A stretch of DNA of 47,572 bases from Chara braunii. Taxonomy: Eukaryota; Streptophyta; Charophyceae; Charales; Characeae. This document shows positions 9,492 to 17,812 of the stretch, one piece after another; positions within the stretch are counted from its first letter, which is position 1, and every line of letters starts with the position of its first letter. Under the pieces are notes generated by a model that was given only the letters and a program-made list of their open reading frames with translations, made no database searches and had not been told where the DNA came from. The position numbers and the translations under genes were made by a program. The DNA lies in the NCBI GenBank assembly GCA_003427395.1, contig BFEA01000297.1:1349737-1397308 (forward strand). Direction: 5' to 3'.

Positions 9492-9828
9492 TACACACAC
9501 AGCTCCCATGGAATCTTCTCCCGCCTCGTCCTTCGTCCTGGCCCCTCTCTCGTCAATAGCTCAAAACTGGTATAAGCTGCAAATCGTGCTACAACTCTGA
9601 ACGTTCAGGAGGAAAAACGGAAGCCACGAGAAGTGCTGCACTTGTTCGGTGCATTCACCCGCATACACTCCCTGCTACTTGAAAAGTCCTTGCAATCGCC
9701 GTCTTCCCATCGTTCACCCGAAATTCACGCATTATCACCAACCCCATCATCACGATCGCCAATGCTACCCCCATCATTTGATTTGTGCCTTGCGCGCTCT
9801 CCCATTCCACACCTTCCCTTTTGCCCTA
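9420..9828 (+). repeat. (CA)n/(CT)n microsatellite and unassigned sequence
   Basis: (CA)n at 9419-9433 and (CT)n at 9435-9488 are followed by CT-rich sequence without recognisable features up to 9828. Confidence 0.6.
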
Positions 9829-9942
9829 GCGTCCTCCCCCGAGCCCAAAAAAAACGCGCCCTCATCATGACTGTACCAGACCAAAAAGATAGCTTGTATA
9901 CATTCAGAATGGAAGTGCGTTAGGTTCCGAGACAGACGGTAC
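9829..9942 (-). mobile_element. short MITE, TACCGTCTTC family, copy 1 (inverted)
   Basis: Read on the minus strand this unit starts GTACCGTCTGTCTCGGAACC and contains GAATGTATACAAGCTATC and CAGTCATGATGAGGGCGCG. It matches the copy at 11,547-11,659 block for block, in opposite orientation. The right terminal repeat has an A8 expansion. It is non-coding. Confidence 0.6.
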
Positions 9943-10147
9943 TCCCTCTCTCGATCGAAGACACAAACGAGATCAAATTCGTCAGCGGGCAGCAACATCA
10001 ACCGCTCCACGTGGCCCTCCATCAACCGCAACCACCACACCCACACACTCTCTCCCTCTGAATGACACGTGGCTCCAACACGTATTAAACCAGAGATACA
10101 CGTGGTTGAGTTACCTCTAAGACACCCATGCACTCGAGCTCTCTTCA

Positions 10148-10305
10148 TTTGCGGGCGGGCGGGCGGGCGGGCGGGGTCGCTAACACGCACTTAACCCTAT
10201 TCACTGGCGTGCATGCATCCCTGGCGGTGCCGCTAACTTGTGCACTCAACAGTCTTCATTGGCAGGGACCATCGGCGGCAGCGGCGGCGGCGGCGGCGGC
10301 GGCGG
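10148..10305 (+). repeat. (GGGC)n and (GGC)n microsatellites
   Basis: (GGGC)n lies at about 10,148-10,176 and (GGC)n at about 10,272-10,305. A duplicated GCACTTAACCCTATTCACTG / GCACTCAACAGTCTTCATTG-like block lies between them. A (TTA)n run follows at about 10,374-10,397. Confidence 0.75.
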
Positions 10306-10459
10306 AATCGCTAAAACATGCGCTCAAGACCTCCGTATTGAACTGACGTCACTGGCGCCAATTTTATTTTATTTATATTATTATTATTATTATTATTGTT
10401 TTTTTTTTATGCCGCCAAATTGCCGTCATACCCCACTCACTACCGGAATGCCCAAACTA

Positions 10460-11265
10460 CTGAGCCAACAGATCCTCACCGTAACTGTGAGGCCAACAGA
10501 TCCCTACCGTCGGTTATGGTAGCCATAGCCAACGGTCTGAGACCCGAAAGGAGGAGCTATAGCGCATGGTCTGAGAACTCAAAGGAGGAGCCATAGCCAA
10601 TGGTCTGGGAGCCCGAAGGAGGAGCCATAGCCAATGGCCTGATAACCCAAAGGAGGAGCAAACAGATCCCCTTAACGCTGCTATATATTGACAACACATC
10701 CTACCGTAGTTATTATGGAGCCAACAGATCCCTACCGTAGTAGCTCTGGAAGCCTACAGATCCCTCTACCCTAGGTATGGTAGCTGACAGATCCCTACCG
10801 TACCCAACAGATTCCTACCCTAGTAGCTATGGAACCCAACAGATCCCTACCGTAAACAGATCCCTACCGCATCTATATGGACCTAACAGATGCCTACCGT
10901 AGGTACGGTAGCCAACAGATCCCGCAGCTACATGAAGCCCACAGATCCCTACGGTAGGGAGGGCTACGGAGCCAACAGATCCCTACCGTAAGCCGATCCC
11001 TACCGCAGCTATATGGACCTAACAGACGTCTACCGTAGGTATGGTAGCCCAACAGATCCCTAACGCAGCTATATGAAGCCCACAGATCCTTCCGTAGGCA
11101 TGGAAGCCTGCCGATCCCTGCCGTAGCTATGGAGCCAACCGATCCCTACCCTAGATATGGGATCCAACTGATCCCTACCGTCCGTATTTATGGGCTCCAA
11201 CAGATCCCTACCGCAGCTCTGAGACCCCACAGATCCCCACAGATCCCCATCGTAGCTGCTTCCCC
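10460..11265 (+). repeat. long degenerate tandem array with two unit types
   Basis: At 10,508-10,660 a ~38-bp unit (GGAGGAGCCATAGCCAATGG followed by TCTGAGANCCCAAA) repeats four times. From 10,690 to about 11,265 the motif CAACAGATCCCTACCGTAG, alternating with TATGGAGCC or TATGGTAGCC, recurs more than 20 times with variable spacing. The unit is too irregular to be a recent satellite, and no ORF runs through the array. Confidence 0.8.
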
Positions 11266-11353
11266 ATCGTAGGTGCTAATTGTTTGAATGTCAGAAGAAG
11301 ATGCGACGGAGGGGGAGTTAACAGAAAGAAGTACCGAGGGCGAGAAGATGACC

Positions 11354-11463
11354 ACCGTCTTCACACCCGAATACAACGCCTGGTCTTTATCGCTGTACCG
11401 AGACTCAAAGTTGCACCAAATACAGGTCTGATGACCGGGCGTTCTATTCGGGTGAAGACGGGT
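11354..11463 (+). mobile_element. short MITE, TACCGTCTTC family, copy 2
   Basis: The 110-bp element has left end ACCGTCTTCACACCCGAATA, continuing CAACGCCTGGTC, and right end GACCGGGCGTTCTATTCGGG, continuing TGAAGACGGGT. These pair as an inverted repeat over about 30 bp. There is no coding capacity. Confidence 0.75.
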
Positions 11464-11546
11464 AGAAGAGGTGCAGCTGCTTCGCTTCTGGAATATCAGT
11501 GGGGTCTCAACAGTTATACAAAACAAGGCAGACACCAGTTCCTGGC

Positions 11547-11659
11547 TACCGTCTTCCCCCGAACATAACGCACCCTGATTCCGACGAATGTATATAAGCC
11601 ATCTTTCCGGTCGAATGCAGTCATAATGAGGGCGCGCTTGTGTTCGGCGGAAGACGGTA
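11547..11659 (+). mobile_element. short MITE, TACCGTCTTC family, copy 3
   Basis: The 113-bp element has left end TACCGTCTTCCCCCGAACAT and right end TGTTCGGCGGAAGACGGTA as its inverted complement. It shares the GAATGTATATAAGCCATC core with copy 1 and lies 83 bp from copy 2 in the same orientation. Confidence 0.8.
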
Positions 11660-11886
11660 CCGGCGACCGGAGCAACCGCCACGTCGCTACGAACTGATCG
11701 TATAATAATCTAGCAATAATTATAATATAGCAATAATATAGCAAAATAAGATGTATAAAAATGAGAAGTACATATCCTATTTCTTTTTTTCTTTTTTCCT
11801 TTTTTTTTTTGAAACAGTAAAATACGCATATTCCACGGACCACCTCCCTTCGCCAATTCCCGCCGCTCAAATGGCCGTGCGGATCT

Positions 11887-12055
11887 GGGGCGTGGTCCCA
11901 CTAGCAAAGAGGATCGGATCGAAAGCCTGAATGTGGACGAGATTATGGAGATGTGCAGGAAATCGAGATTGAAGTGCTTTTCTGCATCTCTGCATAAAAC
12001 ACGACCAGATTCAGGAGCTCGATCCCATCCTCTTTGCTAGTGGGACCTCAGCCCT
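11887..12055. mobile_element. MITE, GGGGCGAGGTCC family, copy 1
   Basis: The 169-bp element has inverted ends: CGTGGTCCCACTAGCAAAGA with GGATCGGATCG on the left, and CGATCCCATCCTCTTTGCTA with GTGGGACCTCAGCCCT on the right. GCCTGAATGTGGA pairs with CCAGATTCAGG further in. The internal CTTTTCTGCATCTCTGCATA block is shared with copy 2. Confidence 0.8.
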
Positions 12056-12082
12056 GGGGTCCTTTATAATTTGGGACTTACT

Positions 12083-12126
12083 ACCGTCTTCACACCCGAA
12101 TATAACGCCCGGTCATTATCGCTGCA
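12083..12126 (+). mobile_element. solo terminal end of the TACCGTCTTC MITE family
   Basis: ACCGTCTTCACACCCGAATA followed by TAACGCCCGGTCATTATCGCTG matches the left end of the family almost perfectly, with no right end in the following 150 bp. It is a truncated copy and offers the least-degraded version of the terminal repeat. Confidence 0.65.
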
Positions 12127-12180
12127 TGGGGAATTAGAGTAGAGGAGGGGTAGCGTAGGCCAGTAGCGTCCTTATTAGTT

Positions 12181-12351
12181 GGGGCGAGGTCCTACTAGCA
12201 AAACAGGACTGGATTTAACGCCTGAATCTGGACGTGTTCGCGGAGAGGTGCAGCAAAAATCGTCATTGATCTGCTTTTCTGCATCTCTGCATACAACACA
12301 TCCAGATTCAGCCGCCTAATCCAATCCTCTTTGCTAGCGGGACCTCGCCCC
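12181..12351. mobile_element. MITE, GGGGCGAGGTCC family, copy 2
   Basis: GGGGCGAGGTCCTACTAGCA at the left pairs with TTGCTAGCGGGACCTCGCCC at the right, and GCCTGAATCTGGA pairs with CCAGATTCAGC. It shares its interior with the copy at 11,887. Confidence 0.8.
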
Positions 12352-12378
12352 TGCTATACTTTATATAGTATATAGCAA

Positions 12379-12404
12379 GATCACCTAAGGTTCCTTAGGT
12401 GATC
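12379..12404. other. perfect 12-bp inverted repeat
   Basis: GATCACCTAAGG, TT, CCTTAGGTGATC: a perfect palindromic hairpin with a 2-base loop. No gene or terminator context is apparent. Confidence 0.7.
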
Positions 12405-12560
12405 CTTATTGCTGTGTGTTTAGTCTGTATAGCTAGATTGCAGTGATTTTTATTTATTTTCCTTTTTCTTTTTTCAGGGGCTTTACCAACCGGGCAGATT
12501 ATGAGGACCCCGGCCTCTGTTCTTATTTAAAAATGTATAGATCAATAACACATTTATTCA

Positions 12561-12636
12561 GCCTTCGGGACATGCGCAAGGATGACACGCATAAATCAAG
12601 AAATGGTCCAAATTATTAAAAAAAAAAAAAAAAAGC
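12561..12636 (+). pseudogene. U6 snRNA fragment joined to poly(A)
   Basis: GCCTTCGGGACAT from the U6 5' stem is fused directly to GCGCAAGGATGACACGCATA and AATCAAGAAATGGTCCAAAT, the U6 3' half, followed by TATT and an A-run of about 16. The central 45 or so bases of U6 are missing. An A tail after a Pol III RNA is typical of LINE-mediated retroposition. Confidence 0.75.
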
Positions 12637-13240
12637 ATGTACCTACAACCTTTCTCTTTATTTACTCATTCATTTATTCATTTATTTTAAATTATTTATG
12701 CATTTATTTTTTATTCATTTATTTTTATTCATGATTTATTCATTTATTAATATTATTATTCATTTATTTATTCATTATTACTTTCTTTTAAGTTATTTCG
12801 GCATTGACTATTCGCTATTTATTCATGTTTTTTACATGTGTTCTCTATTCCCTCAACGCCAACTCCACAAAGGGTGACTTTGACAGACTGGAGTTGGGAT
12901 CGAGCTTTCGCCGACTCATTACCGTTCAATAAAAATTGCAAGTGGCAACGACTCAGACAATATGACACGCACAAAAAAAAAAAAAAAATGAAAATAAAAA
13001 ACGAGGAAGAAGAAGTAGATTGCAACATGATCCTGTTTCTTATACTGATTTCGACGAGATGGACGCGAGAGGGAGAGAGAGGGAAAACAGAAAAAAAAAA
13101 AAAAAAAAAATAGAACAGGAGACAAAAGACGACAGAGAGAGAGAGAGAGAGAGAGAGGGAGCAAGACAAAGGGCGAGGCAAGAGAAGATTCGATGGGAGA
13201 GGAACTGAGACGATTGATGGGTACGCGATTGGGTAATTCA
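12637..13240. other. AT-rich low-complexity sequence, no gene
   Basis: Positions 12,650-12,835 hold reiterated TTTATTCATTTATT. Later there are A-runs (12,973, 13,091) and a (GA)n tract at about 13,133-13,157. Frames here are compositional artefacts. Confidence 0.6.
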
Positions 13241-13242
13241 AC

Positions 13243-13525
13243 CCATTATTTCGTTTTCCCTCATTCATGGGTGTAATTTTTACCCCACTATTTCGTTTTC
13301 CCTCATTCGTGGGTAATTTTTACCCCACTATTTCGTTTTCCCTCATTCATGGGTGTAATTTTTACCCCACTATTTCGTTTTCCCTCATTCNTGGGTAATT
13401 TTTACCCCACTATTTCGTTTTCCCTCATTCATGGGTGTAATTTTTACCCCACTATNTCGTTTTCCCTCATTCATGGGTAATTTTCGTTTTCCCTCATTCA
13501 TGGGTAATTTTTACTCCATTATTTC
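13243..13525 (+). repeat. satellite-like array, ~42-bp unit, about 7 copies
   Basis: The unit is TATTTCGTTTTCCCTCATTC followed by ATGGGTGTAATTTTTACCCCAC. Copies are nearly identical except for a two-base GT indel and a truncated sixth unit. Single Ns occur at 13,391 and 13,456, showing that the assembler could not resolve copies. Each unit carries the small palindrome GGGTAATTTTTACCC. Confidence 0.9.
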
Positions 13526-13884
13526 GTTTACATTACTACAGCCACATATGCAAAAGGTTCAGCGATTACATTACCAAATTACCAAATTACCCAAATTTCG
13601 ATGCGAGAGCGCATCTACTTATACAACAAGACGGGTGCGCACTACTTCAATTTTTTTTTTGTGTCTGTTCCTCCCCCCCCTCTGTTTGTACCTAGTCGTA
13701 TATATATTATTTATGAATTACATTTTACATCGTATTAAAAAAAAAAAAAAACACGAATCACGTGCTACTAGCACAAACAAAGAAAATATAGATGACTCGC
13801 TGTATCACGAGCACAACAGGAAATGTGAAGGACAGCGACCAGCTGTGCCTTCGGGTTCCAATGAAATGAATTGGGAACCTCTCT

Positions 13885-14005
13885 GATATTAAGAGGTCCC
13901 AAGGGCGAACAGAAAAAAATAGCTGAATCGCTCAAGGGCAAACAGAGAAAAATTTGGTTAGTCGCTGATAGTCAGAGGTCCAAAGGGCAAACAGAAAAAA
14001 AGAAA
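13885..14005 (+). repeat. short direct repeats (AGGTCCNAAGGGCAAACAGA)
   Basis: Three units of about 45 bp contain AAGGGCAAACAGAAAAAAA and GCTGATAGTCAGAGGTCC variants. No gene is present. Confidence 0.6.
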
Positions 14006-14160
14006 AGGATGCAGGATGAAGGGTGGTAATTGACAAATAATCGCTTAGGAATCTTCTTCACCTCCACAATAGGGCGCTTGAGCACACGCGTTAGTTAGGA
14101 TTGGGCCAAGGAGGACAGACATAGATAGAGCAAGGACTCTAAAACAAACGATCACCCTCC

Positions 14161-14163
<3 letters not shown>

Positions 14164-14242
<79 letters not shown>
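14164..14242 (+). repeat. compound (CT)n(GT)n microsatellite
   Basis: About 44 bp of CT is followed by about 28 bp of GT. Confidence 0.95.
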
Positions 14243-14243
<1 letters not shown>

Positions 14244-14424
14244 ATGCGTTGCTTTGAAGGATGCTGCTATCGGTATTGCAGTGAGCTTCTATCCTCCGTG
14301 ACAAAGATTCATACATCTATATAGTAGATGATATATATAGATACTATATATAGATACACATATTCGTTGATGCTTAACCGCAACCAGGGTTAGGGGGATT
14401 ATCACTTCCAATATCAAACATTGG

Positions 14425-14552
14425 GTAGGGGACTCTGCAGACAGACTGTTTTTGAGCGTTCAGCCTCCTCCTGATGAGTAAGTAGGTGAAACTGCTTCCA
14501 AGAAACAGTCTGTGCGTCACAGCCCCTCCCTCGTTTGTTGTCCTCTTCTGAG

Positions 14553-14613
<61 letters not shown>

Positions 14614-14655
14614 CCTCCCTTCGGTTACCGGCCAGTTCCGTCTGACGATATATTG
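14425..14655. mobile_element. foldback element, TATATATNGTCA family, copy 2 interrupted by (CT)n
   Basis: It contains GAAACAGTCTGTGCGTCACA, GCCCCTCCCTCGTTTGTTGTCCTCTTCT, a (CT)n tract (14,554-14,609), CCCTCCCTCCCTTCGGTTAC and CCGTCTGACGATATATTGTCA. These are the family modules in the order seen at 5.83-6.11 kb. GACAGACTGTTTTTGAGCG near 14,440 pairs with the AAACAGTCTGT block. Confidence 0.5.
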
Positions 14656-15345
14656 TCACACTGTGAATAGGCGCGCAAAGGCGGACAAAGACAAAAGAAG
14701 AAAAGGAAAAGAAGGAAGGAAGGAGAGCCTCACCTGTGCATCACCTCTTACGTACAAGGCCAGCCACGTGGATGACAGGTTGAGCCCTGGCTGCCCCCAT
14801 CCGCGTGGGTCACAAGGACCAACTTGCACGCAGCCAAAAGGGCAAAGACGTAAAGAACAGGAGGAGGAAACCAAACCTCACTTGTAGGACAGATAAAGCT
14901 TTCGACACTACCAACAGATATATACGGAGTAACAATCCAAACAAGAATAATCAAAAGTAAAAGACACGGAATCACAACAGAGGGCCCGCAATATACAGAT
15001 GCCATTCCACACCAGGGAGAAATGGCCGACAAAAGATAAAAGATACAAGAAAAAAGAGGGAAGGTAAAATCTGCCAATAGATATATAATATATATTGTCA
15101 CATTGTGAATCAGAGCGCAGAAGCGCAAAAAGGGGGAAAGAAAAAAGGAAAAGGAAAAAAGGGGAAGGGGAAGAGGTAAGGAAAGCTCCACCTGTTCATA
15201 ACCTCTTACGTACAAGGCCAGCCACGTGGATGACAGGTTGAGCGCTGGCTGCCCCCATCCCCGTGTGTCACAAGGACCACTTGCACGCAGCCAAAAGGCA
15301 AAGAGGTAAAGAAAAGGAGGAACCCAAACCTGACAGGGAAAGAAA
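14645..15345 (+). repeat. direct duplication of ~250 bp (14,645-14,890 and 15,092-15,345)
   Basis: Both copies start with GATATATTGTCACA, pass through an A/G-rich stretch, then share ACCTCTTACGTACAAGGCCA, GCCACGTGGATGACAGGTTGAG, GGCTGCCCCCATCC, GTCACAAGGACC and ACTTGCACGCAGCCAAAAGG. Identity in the shared blocks exceeds 90% by eye, so the duplication is fairly recent. The second copy lies downstream of, or in an intron of, the Josephin-RING gene. Confidence 0.85.
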
Positions 15346-15407
15346 GATAGGGAAAGAAAGATAACCCAATTATCACAAAGCAAATAACACATCCCACAGA
15401 TCAACGT

Positions 15408-15485
15408 ATCTTTTTTCTTTTTTTCTTTTTTTCTCTTTTTTCTTTTTTTCTTTTTGTCTCTTTTTCTTTTCTTCTTTTTTTCTTT
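15408..15485 (+). repeat. polypyrimidine TTTTTTTCT tract
   Basis: About 75 bases of T with regular C interruptions, lying just inside the predicted intron on the 3' side of the RING exon. On the minus strand it is A/G-rich. Confidence 0.9.
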
Positions 15486-15969
15486 ACCTGTCTCCACCTC
15501 GGCAGATAGGACAGCTACGGTGAGGATGATGTGGATGTTCACAAGGATGCCCAAGGAGAGCTGCGCCAGCACAGCATTCTGCAGGACGGCTAGCACGAAC
15601 CATCCCATCAAAACAGTCCTGACAGAGGACGTGTTGTCCACATGTCAAAAACACGGCAGGACGTTCATCACAGTGCGGCATCATACAGTTCTGATAGCGT
15701 CCTTGGGCACAATAGGGACAACGTATATCTGGGTGATAGGGATGCGTACAATGAAGAAATGTTGGACACCCTTCAGGACAGACGGCGGCAGTAGCAATAG
15801 ATTGATAATGGCTATGGCATAGATGATGCATTCCACAGCCAAGGCGCACCGCGTCTCTGTCCCGACAGGTGTCACACGAGAGTCGGTCAATAATCCAGAA
15901 TAAAGTATGATTCGACAACGCTCGCAAAAATTCATTCACGTCGAAAATGACCTGTCCCACAGTTCCCAC
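15484..15969 (-). CDS. double RING-type zinc-finger protein, C-terminal part of a Josephin-RING gene
   Basis: This open frame encodes two RING-like fingers and is probably one exon of a larger protein. Finger 1: CDTC, GCGMHHLCHSHY, CPEGC, then CPYC. Finger 2: CMMPHC, LTCGQHVLCQDCF, then a His-rich loop and CPIC. The C-x2-C...CGxHxLCxxC...CPxC spacing is that of RING E3 ubiquitin ligases, which bind E2 enzymes through two zinc ions. The frame's stop overlaps a consensus splice donor (GAGACAG followed by GTAAAG, intron starting at 15,487), so translation likely continues in a downstream exon. Its N-terminal end, NEFLRALSNHTLFWIIDR, resembles the last helix and strand of a Josephin domain and joins the segment at 15,936-16,175 across a frameshift. 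The apparent GTG/ATG start is therefore not the real one. Confidence 0.7.
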   Translation of the reverse strand: MGTVGQVIFDVNEFLRALSNHTLFWIIDRLSCDTCRDRDAVRLGCGMHHLCHSHYQSIATAAVCPEGCPTFLHCTHPYHPDIRCPYCAQGRYQNCMMPHCDERPAVFLTCGQHVLCQDCFDGMVRASRPAECCAGAALLGHPCEHPHHPHRSCPICRGGDR

Positions 15970-16175
15970 TGGGCAGCTGCACGAATGAGTGCCATATAAT
16001 GCCCGGGTCTGTGTAAAATACAGGCAAAAATATGAGGATGGTTATTGAGGTCATCGCCTGGCGTCGCATGATGCATAAGAAGGTGGCGACCGTGAAACGC
16101 TAACTGTAAGACATTTACAGTAAAGCCTCCTGAGGTAGTATAGTTACTACCTTCTGCAGGTGGACTATTATATCG
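15936..16175 (-). pseudogene. Josephin-like deubiquitinase segment, frameshifted relative to the RING part
   Basis: An 80-codon open frame matches the C-terminal half of a Josephin (ataxin-3-type cysteine protease) domain. TTSGGFTVNVLQLAF corresponds to the family's DDSGFFSIQVISNAL; IFACILHRPGHYMALIR has the catalytic-His strand (His codon 15,999-16,001); AQWELWDRS corresponds to the W-x-L-[ND]-S strand with the catalytic Asn/Asp. The frame stops with TGA at 15,936-15,938, while the next helix of the fold continues in the RING frame, so one frameshift separates them. The N-terminal half with the catalytic Cys was not found; an in-frame TGA at 16,176-16,178 or an intron precedes. Either a single-base error or mutation, or a degenerate gene. 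Confidence 0.55.
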
Positions 16176-16302
16176 TCATGGGCGGCCTTGTACGCAAAAG
16201 AGGTTCTGAACAGGGGGAGTTGTAAGGAAGAAGATAAAACAACGAATTCATTTTTTTTCTTTTTTCTTTTTTTCGCTTTTGCGCTCTGATATTTATGTGA
16301 CG

Positions 16303-16432
16303 ATATATATCGTCAAACAGAAGTCCCCGGTACAAACCTTAGGCAGAGAGGGAGGGAGAAGAGGACAATAAACGAGGGGCTGTGACAGACAAGACTGTTT
16401 CCTCGGAGTTTCACCAACTCTATATATTGTCA
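16303..16432. mobile_element. foldback element, TATATATNGTCA family, copy 3
   Basis: Starts GATATATATCGTCAAACAGA, continues with CCCCGGTACAAACC, GCAGAGAGGGAGGGAGAAGA, GGACAATAAACGAGGGGCTG, GACAGACAAGACTGTTTCCT and GGAGTTTCACC, and ends CTATATATTGTCACA. Both ends carry the TATATAT-GTCA terminus, making this the most complete compact copy. Confidence 0.7.
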
Positions 16433-16591
16433 CACATATGTACGGGAGCAACACTCTCAAGAGTCGCTGCCAGTCGAAAGTATGTCGATCAATCACTCAA
16501 CACATAACGTTGGAGGGGGAAAGGGGAAAAAAAAAAAAAAAGTGGAGAAACAAGCGCCTTGTGATAAGCCAGTACAGAGACCTTAGCAGGC

Positions 16592-16701
16592 TGCCAGTTT
16601 CCCCCGAACAGAGCGCACGGTCATTGCTAGCGGTATTTGGGACAACTTTCGTTTCAGGTACAGCGATAATGAACGTGTGTTCTATTCGTGGAAAGACTGT
16701 A
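16592..16701 (+). mobile_element. short MITE, TACCGTCTTC family, diverged copy
   Basis: Left CAGTTTCCCCCGAACAGAGC and GCACGGTCATTGCTAGCGGTA pair with the right end GTACAGCGATAATGAACGTG, TGTTCTATTCGTGGAAAGAC. The same modules occur in the copies near 11.4 and 12.1 kb. Confidence 0.65.
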
Positions 16702-16777
16702 GCATGTCAGTGTCACAGCATCACAAAAGGACGATAACGTAGTAACTCAGGAGAGACTAAGCGCTGCTTTCAATTTC

Positions 16778-16990
16778 TCTCTCTCTCTCTCTCTCCGTCT
16801 TCTCTTCTGTATCCTCCTCAGTCTTCCCCACAGAGACACAGAGAGAGAGAGAGAGAGAGAGAGATGATCGGAAGCTATGACTCATATCTGTACTTCCGCT
16901 CATCTCTCTCTCTCAGTTATGACTTCTTCCTCCCTTTCTCTCTCTTTTCCATCTCTAAAATTCCCCCCTCCTTCTCGATGCTACATTTTG

Positions 16991-17075
<85 letters not shown>
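16778..17075 (+). repeat. (CT)n, (GA)n and (CT)n(AC)n microsatellites
   Basis: (CT)n lies at about 16,776-16,795, (GA)n at 16,840-16,864 and a compound (CT)n(AC)n at 16,999-17,075. The long plus-strand frame through 16,864-17,808 is largely repeat-derived and shows no protein motif. Confidence 0.9.
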
Positions 17076-17079
<4 letters not shown>

Positions 17080-17569
17080 TATCTTTGCCGTAGTGTCCTT
17101 CGGATCTTAGATGTGTCAAGCTATGGTGTATGTTCGATGCAACCCCATGTTCGCAGGGTCCTTCCATTAATCACCTCATCGCTGCGGACCGCTTCGTTGT
17201 CAAGAGGTAAACGAACAAGAAGAGCAAAAGAGGAGGCTGCAATAGAGAGGGGCGCGAAGATTGATCGAGGACACGTACCTCGGACCATCGATAGCTGCCG
17301 ACAACCAACGGCTGCAATAAGGAGGGATGACACAACGCTTTCCAGAAGTGGCAAGCACCTGCCAAGTCTTGCACGGGCTTCATACACCGCACCTGCCCAG
17401 CATTCAAGCCCACGCCCGTATACGACAAGCAAATCGACACCGCGCGCCAAAACCACACACCGAGAACTGCCACGTGCACGATTAAACCGCAATTACGTAC
17501 ACCAATCCCCTGTCCTTTGGCCTCAACTGTCTCCAGGGAGTCACGCATCACTCGGCACTACTGGCCTCT

Positions 17570-17740
17570 CCGCACCACTTATCAAATTGTGCAAAATGAG
17601 AACGAATGTACAACAACCTGATGGAAAGATACACGTTTTTTATTTCTGTTCTGTCGCACCACTTATCAAATTGTGCAAAATGAGAACGAATGTACAACAA
17701 CCTGATGGAAAGATACACGTTTTTTTATTTCTGTCGTTTG
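17570..17740 (+). repeat. tandem duplication, ~81-bp unit, two near-identical copies
   Basis: GCACCACTTATCAAATTGTG, CAAAATGAGAACGAATGTAC and AACAACCTGATGGAAAGATA with ACACGTTTTTTATTTCTGT occur twice in a row (from about 17,574 and 17,655), almost unchanged. Confidence 0.9.
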
Positions 17741-17812
17741 TGCATTTGGTGAGTGGAGTGGCGAGATCCTACTTGTGGTGTTGGACAGGAGCGCGAAAAG
17801 GTAACTAGGCCT

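Noticed and set aside
14748-15641. 297-codon minus-strand frame with hydrophobic stretches
   Set aside because: Part is the opposite-phase shadow of the RING exon, the rest is the A/G-rich tract and the 250-bp duplicate.
15996-16006. Splice acceptor TTTTACACAG before the RING frame
   Set aside because: The sequence is better explained as coding within the Josephin segment (CILHRPGHY); using it would remove the catalytic-His strand.
16864-17808. 314-codon plus-strand frame
   Set aside because: It begins in (CT)n/(AC)n microsatellite and then reads through a tandem duplication; no motif, and the frame is supported only by repeat periodicity.
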